This document shows positions 60,787-64,000 of a DNA stretch of 64,000 bases, in pieces. Where the stretch lies: assembly GCF_008087085.1 (NCBI RefSeq), contig NZ_VIYJ01000007.1, positions 248,001 through 312,000 of the forward strand, written 5' to 3'. Under the pieces are notes generated by a model. The model was not told the origin of the DNA, did no database searches, and saw only the letters and a program-made list of their open reading frames with translations. Made by a program: the position numbers and the translations under genes. How positions within the stretch are numbered: the first letter of the stretch is position 1; every line of letters starts with the position of its first letter. The stretch comes from Nocardioides rubriscoriae (GTDB lineage Bacteria; Actinomycetota; Actinomycetes; Propionibacteriales; Nocardioidaceae).

Positions 60787-60861
60787 TCAGCTGTTGGGGC
60801 GCTTGCCGTGGTTGGCGGCCTTCTTGCGTCGCGCGCGACGCTTGCGTCCGGTCTTGCCCAT
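60787..60861 (-). CDS. 50S ribosomal protein bL37
   Basis: Only 24 residues: MGKTGRKRRARRKKAANHGK then RPNS. The very basic sequence ending NHGKRPN matches the actinobacterial large-subunit protein bL37 first seen in mycobacterial ribosome structures. The ATG at 60861 has AGGAGGACACC directly upstream, an excellent ribosome-binding site. It is short enough to be missed by gene finders. Confidence 0.9.
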   Translation of the reverse strand: MGKTGRKRRARRKKAANHGKRPNS

Positions 60862-60928
60862 GGTGTCCTCCTGGGATCTCGATCGTGCCATCCTCTCAGG
60901 TCGCCGGGCGCGGGTGAAATCGCGCTGC

Positions 60929-61324
60929 TCACAGACGCCCGAGGAAGCGTGCGGCGTCGACCACGACCCGGGTGATCTCGCCGCTGGCAACGACCTTGCC
61001 GGCGCCGGTCCCGCCCACGTGCTGCGCGGCGACGGCGAAGCGGTGCAGCCGGCCGTCGGTGTAGGCCGGGGAGGCCGACACCTCCACGACCTGGCCGACC
61101 GCCGACGCGCCGAGGTGCTCGAGGGCGACCCGGGTGCCGACGCTGGTCGATCCCTCGGCCAGGGTCGGCTCGAGGGCCGCGCAGGTGGCGGCCTCGAGCC
61201 AGGCGAGCAGCCGCGGGGTGCCGAGCACGGGCAACGAGCCCGAGCCCACGGCCAGCGCGGTGTCGTCGTCGGTCACGGTGAAGCGCAGGGTGGCGGTCAG
61301 GGGCTCGCTCGGGCGGTCGGTCAT
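60929..61324 (-). CDS. Hotdog-fold thioesterase-like protein (FlK-like)
   Basis: 131 residues. Pattern LATW-type region replaced by GTPRLLAWLEAATCAALEPT, then GTRVALEHLGASAVGQVVEV, as in fluoroacetyl-CoA thioesterase-like hotdog proteins. Likely hydrolyses or binds an acyl-CoA; substrate unknown. The ATG at 61324 sits in TGATGA with the stop of the preceding GNAT gene; a GTG three bases upstream is possible. Confidence 0.8.
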   Translation of the reverse strand: MTDRPSEPLTATLRFTVTDDDTALAVGSGSLPVLGTPRLLAWLEAATCAALEPTLAEGSTSVGTRVALEHLGASAVGQVVEVSASPAYTDGRLHRFAVAAQHVGGTGAGKVVASGEITRVVVDAARFLGRL

Positions 61325-61809
61325 CACAGCTCCAGGGTGTAGGCGACGAGGCTGACGCCGGGGTACGGCGACCAGTCGCGGTCAGGGGCGCGGACGAAGC
61401 CCAGGCGCTCGTAGAGGCGGTGCGCCCCGGCCATCGCCTCGAGCGACGACAGCACCACGGCCCGGGCGCCGTCGCTGCGGAAGCGGTCGACCACCATCGT
61501 CGCCAGTGCGGCGCCCACGCCCCGTCGCTGGGCCTGAGGGGCGACCGCGAGCATCCGGAATTCGCCCTCACCGTCGCGGGCCACCTCCCGCCACGGCGAC
61601 CCCGGCGGGCAGACGGTGACGTTGCCGAGCACCTGCCCGCCCTCGACGGCCACCCAGACCTCGGCGTCGCGGTCGCGCCCCGCGACGTCGGCCAGCCGCA
61701 CGCGGTAGGGGTCGTGGGGGCCGTCGAGGAAGGGCTCGTAGGCGGCCACGGTGACCCGTCCGACGGCCTCGTGCTCGTCCGGCCGGGCGCGGCGCAGCAG
61801 CACCGGCAC
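61324..61809 (-). CDS. GNAT family N-acetyltransferase
   Basis: 161 residues. Acetyl-CoA loop FRMLAVAPQAQRRGVGAALA and C-terminal HRLYERLGFVRAPDRDW are standard GNAT marks. GTG start at 61809, two bases after the upstream gene's stop codon, so cotranscribed with it. Substrate unknown. Confidence 0.88.
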   Translation of the reverse strand: MPVLLRRARPDEHEAVGRVTVAAYEPFLDGPHDPYRVRLADVAGRDRDAEVWVAVEGGQVLGNVTVCPPGSPWREVARDGEGEFRMLAVAPQAQRRGVGAALATMVVDRFRSDGARAVVLSSLEAMAGAHRLYERLGFVRAPDRDWSPYPGVSLVAYTLEL

Positions 61810-61811
61810 CC

Positions 61812-63515
61812 TCAGATGCCGAAGGTCGCGCGCGGGTAGGCCGCGTCGACGTCAGTGATCACGTTGACCAGGTAGGGCACCCCCGAGGCGAAGGCCCGAT
61901 CGAGCGCTGCGCCGATCTGGCGCGGGTCGGTCACGGTCTCCCCGGCGCCGCCGAGGGCCTTGACGACGCCGTCGTAGGCCGTGCGGGGCGCGAGGTCGGC
62001 GACGACGTCGTAGCCGTAGAGCATCTGCATGGGGCCCTTCTCCAGGCCCCAGGCGGAGTTGTTGCCCATCACCATCACGACCGGCAGGTCGTGACGCACC
62101 AGCGTGTCGACGTCCATCAGCGAGAACCCCGCGGCGCCGTCGCCGAGCAGCAGGCAGACCTGGGCCGACGGCCGCGCGATCCGGGCCGCGATGGCGGCGC
62201 CGAGACCGGCGCCGAGGCAACCGTACGGGCCGGGGTCGAGCCAGCCGCCGGGGCGCTGGGGCTCGACGAACTTGCCGGCGAAGCTCACGAAGTCGCCGCC
62301 GTCGCCGATGACCACGGCGTCGTCGGCCAGGCGGGGCACCAGCTCGCCGTAGATGCGGGCGGGGTGGATCGGGTCCGCCTCGGCCGTGAGCAGGGCACGG
62401 TCGCGCTCGACGCCCGCGGTCACGCCGTCCTGCAGTGAGGAGACCCAGGGGCCCCACGCGGGCTTGGGCCCACGCTCGAGCGCGGCCAGCAGCGTGTCGA
62501 AGAACGTCGTGAGGTCGCCGCACACCGAGGCGGCGAGGGTCGCGTGGCTCGAGACCTGGGCGGGGGAGTCGGCGACGTGCACGACCTGGGCGTCACCGAA
62601 GACGCCGTAGCCGAGCCGGAAGTCCAGGGGCGTGCCGACCACCACGACGAGGTCGGGCTCCTTGAGCGCCTGGCCGCGGGCCTTGGTCACCAGCAGCGGG
62701 TGGCCGCCGGGCACGATGCCGCGGCCCATCCCGTTGGTGATCGTCGGCAGACCCACGGTCTCGACCAGCCGGAGGGCCGCGACCTCGGCGCCGTCGGCCC
62801 ACACGTCGGTGCCGAGGATCAGGGTCGGGCGGGCAGCCTTCGCGAGCAGGGCGGCGACGCGGGCCACGGCGTCGGAGTCGGGCTCGGCGCCGCGGACCCG
62901 CTCGCCGGTCGGTGCGGGGCCGGAGGCGGAGGCGAAGAACTCGTCCATCGGTACGTCGACGAAGACCGGGCCCCGGTGCGACGACCCGGCCAGCCGGAAC
63001 GCCTCGTCCATCCCGCCGAGCACGTCGCCGGCGGTGGGCAGCGTGGCGGCGTGCTTGGAGATCGAGGCGACGATGGGCGGCTGGTCGAGCTCCTGGAGGC
63101 TGCCGGTGCCCCAGCGGTTCTGCGGCGCCCGGCCGCCGACCACGACCATCGGCGACCCGGCGAACTGGGCCTGCGCGATCGCGCTGACGCCGTTGGTGAC
63201 CCCGGGCCCGGCGGTGAGCACCGCCAGCCCGGGCACCCGGGTCAGCTTGCCGGTGGCCTCGGCGGCGAAGGCCGCGGTCTGCTCGTGACGCACGTCGAGC
63301 AGCCGCACCGGCGGTCCCTGGCCCTCCTGCTGCGTCTTGACCGCGCCGTCGTACATCGGGAACACGTGGGCCCCGGACAGCGTGAACATCGTCTCGACCC
63401 CGTGGGCGCGGGCCGCCGCCACGGCCAGCTCGCCGGAGTGGCCCGACACCTGGCCGGGCACCTGCTCGGCAGGATCCTGGGCGCCGGTGGGCTGGACGTC
63501 TGTGAGGTCGGTCAT
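61812..63515 (-). CDS. Acetolactate synthase-like thiamine diphosphate enzyme
   Basis: 567 residues in the three-domain layout of this superfamily. E78 (VRHEQTAAFAAEA) activates the cofactor, and GDGAAGFSLMDVDTLVRHDL with GNNSAWG is the ThDP-Mg motif. It resembles mycobacterial IlvG (Rv1820) more than the IlvB catalytic subunit, and no IlvN-type regulatory subunit is nearby, so it may act on another 2-keto acid or acyl-CoA. TAGCCT ends seven bases before the ATG. Confidence 0.87.
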   Translation of the reverse strand: MTDLTDVQPTGAQDPAEQVPGQVSGHSGELAVAAARAHGVETMFTLSGAHVFPMYDGAVKTQQEGQGPPVRLLDVRHEQTAAFAAEATGKLTRVPGLAVLTAGPGVTNGVSAIAQAQFAGSPMVVVGGRAPQNRWGTGSLQELDQPPIVASISKHAATLPTAGDVLGGMDEAFRLAGSSHRGPVFVDVPMDEFFASASGPAPTGERVRGAEPDSDAVARVAALLAKAARPTLILGTDVWADGAEVAALRLVETVGLPTITNGMGRGIVPGGHPLLVTKARGQALKEPDLVVVVGTPLDFRLGYGVFGDAQVVHVADSPAQVSSHATLAASVCGDLTTFFDTLLAALERGPKPAWGPWVSSLQDGVTAGVERDRALLTAEADPIHPARIYGELVPRLADDAVVIGDGGDFVSFAGKFVEPQRPGGWLDPGPYGCLGAGLGAAIAARIARPSAQVCLLLGDGAAGFSLMDVDTLVRHDLPVVMVMGNNSAWGLEKGPMQMLYGYDVVADLAPRTAYDGVVKALGGAGETVTDPRQIGAALDRAFASGVPYLVNVITDVDAAYPRATFGI

Positions 63516-63522
63516 GCCTGGC

Positions 63523-63528
63523 AGGCTA
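63523..63528 (-). promoter_or_regulatory. -10 element TAGCCT for the acetolactate synthase-like gene
   Basis: Minus-strand TAGCCT ends seven bases before the ATG at 63515, close to the stop of the upstream gene. Confidence 0.5.
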
Positions 63529-63540
63529 CCGACGACGACC

Positions 63541-64000
63541 TCAGGGGTGCTGGAAGGCGGGGTTGGTCTCGCGCAGCAGGCCGACCAGGACCAGCATGAG
63601 GTCGGCGCGCACCGCGGGTGGGCGGCTGCCGACGGCGAGCTGGAGGTAGAGCGAGCGGAGGAACGCCTGGGCGGTGTTGGTCGGCAGGAACGGGTCGGTC
63701 CCGGCGGCGCGGGTGTAGGGGGAGGCGCCGGCCGCGATCCGGTTGAGCCACGGCTCGAGGACCGTCAACGGCACCGACCCGCGGCGCAGCACCGCCATGG
63801 TCGTGCCGACCAGGCGGTCGGGCTCACCGTGGACCAGCGGCTGCTCGACCGGCAGCAGCAGCCGGTCGGCGATGACGTCGAGGACCACGGTGAGCTCGGC
63901 GTGACCGAGGTGGGGCGAGGCGGCCAGGGCGGCCAGGGCGTCGGCGCCGTGGGCCACGGCGTGGGCCCAGCCCTTGCCGTCGACGTAGCCGCGCAGGTCC
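63541..64000 (-). CDS. DUF2785 domain protein (5' end beyond window)
   Basis: C-terminal 152 residues or so of a leftward gene whose start is outside the window. DLRGYVDGKGWAHAVAHGAD followed by ALAALAASPHLG is the DUF2785 signature; the rest is helical with RLVGTTMAVLRRGSVPL and a C-terminal YLQLAVGSRPPAVRADLMLV. Function unknown. Confidence 0.85.
   Translation of the reverse strand, partial: DLRGYVDGKGWAHAVAHGADALAALAASPHLGHAELTVVLDVIADRLLLPVEQPLVHGEPDRLVGTTMAVLRRGSVPLTVLEPWLNRIAAGASPYTRAAGTDPFLPTNTAQAFLRSLYLQLAVGSRPPAVRADLMLVLVGLLRETNPAFQHP

Overview
The window is strongly GC-rich chromosomal DNA from an actinobacterium, most likely a member of the Nocardioidaceae (Nocardioides or a relative). 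The signs are an E2-E1 fused 2-oxoglutarate decarboxylase, a SigR/RsrA thiol-stress pair, NucS mismatch repair in place of MutSL, the 24-residue ribosomal protein bL37, a DUF222-HNH gene bordered by hairpin repeats, and many start codons placed 6-7 bases after a TAnnnT -10 element, which implies leaderless mRNAs. Genus placement is inferred from gene content and style, not from a search.

Layout. 1-2100: the 5' end of a frameshifted exported-protein gene, a cluster of hairpin repeats and a DUF222-HNH endonuclease. 2101-7396 (minus): kgd followed by a DUF6104 micro-protein, an unrecognised protein and thymidine kinase. 7557-9103: a lipoprotein and an LCP cell-wall transferase. 9209-32747 (plus) is the housekeeping core: tRNA-Arg, argS, lysA, hom, thrC, thrB, rho, a response regulator and histidine kinase, rpmE, prfA, prmC, a Sua5 protein, wecA, two small membrane proteins, atpBEFHAGDC and a DUF2550 gene. 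From memory, this order follows Mycobacterium tuberculosis Rv1292-Rv1312.

32767-43582 is mixed: a SWIM-SNF2 ATPase, cobalamin adenosyltransferase, a STAS protein, MeaA (ethylmalonyl-CoA mutase), a small Cys-rich protein with ferritin behind iron-box-like DNA, a D-amino-acid-oxidase-like flavoprotein, two lipoproteins, a DUF952 membrane protein and NucS. 43660-52194 holds a GNAT enzyme, a tandem 3-hydroxyacyl-CoA dehydrogenase, a secreted subtilase, a secreted HExxH protein, a cytidylyltransferase-like enzyme, DUF445, an S4 protein and FKBP. 52252-60703 holds an MFS exporter, a CBS protein, HisN-like phosphatase, rsgA, aroA, DoxX, SRAP, a hydrolase and sigR-rsrA; the rsgA-aroA-SRAP-sigR order resembles the mycobacterial sigH region. 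The right end has bL37, a hotdog protein, a GNAT enzyme, an acetolactate-synthase-like enzyme and a truncated DUF2785 gene.

How the parts connect. Lysine and threonine biosynthesis share a transcript with rho. Release factor 1 and its methylase PrmC sit together, just after L31. ATP synthase is complete and its promoter region carries a perfect CRP/GlxR-type site. The adenosyltransferase makes the cofactor used by MeaA, 1.1 kb away. Two DNA elements match the SigR consensus with identical 18-base spacers, one before sigR and one before rpmE, so this window shows both the regulator and one likely target of the thiol-stress response. The best candidates for undescribed biology are the iron-box/Cys-rich protein/ferritin unit, the nested palindrome before aroA, the metalloprotease that appears to start at ATC, and the dual promoter/dual start layout of sigR.
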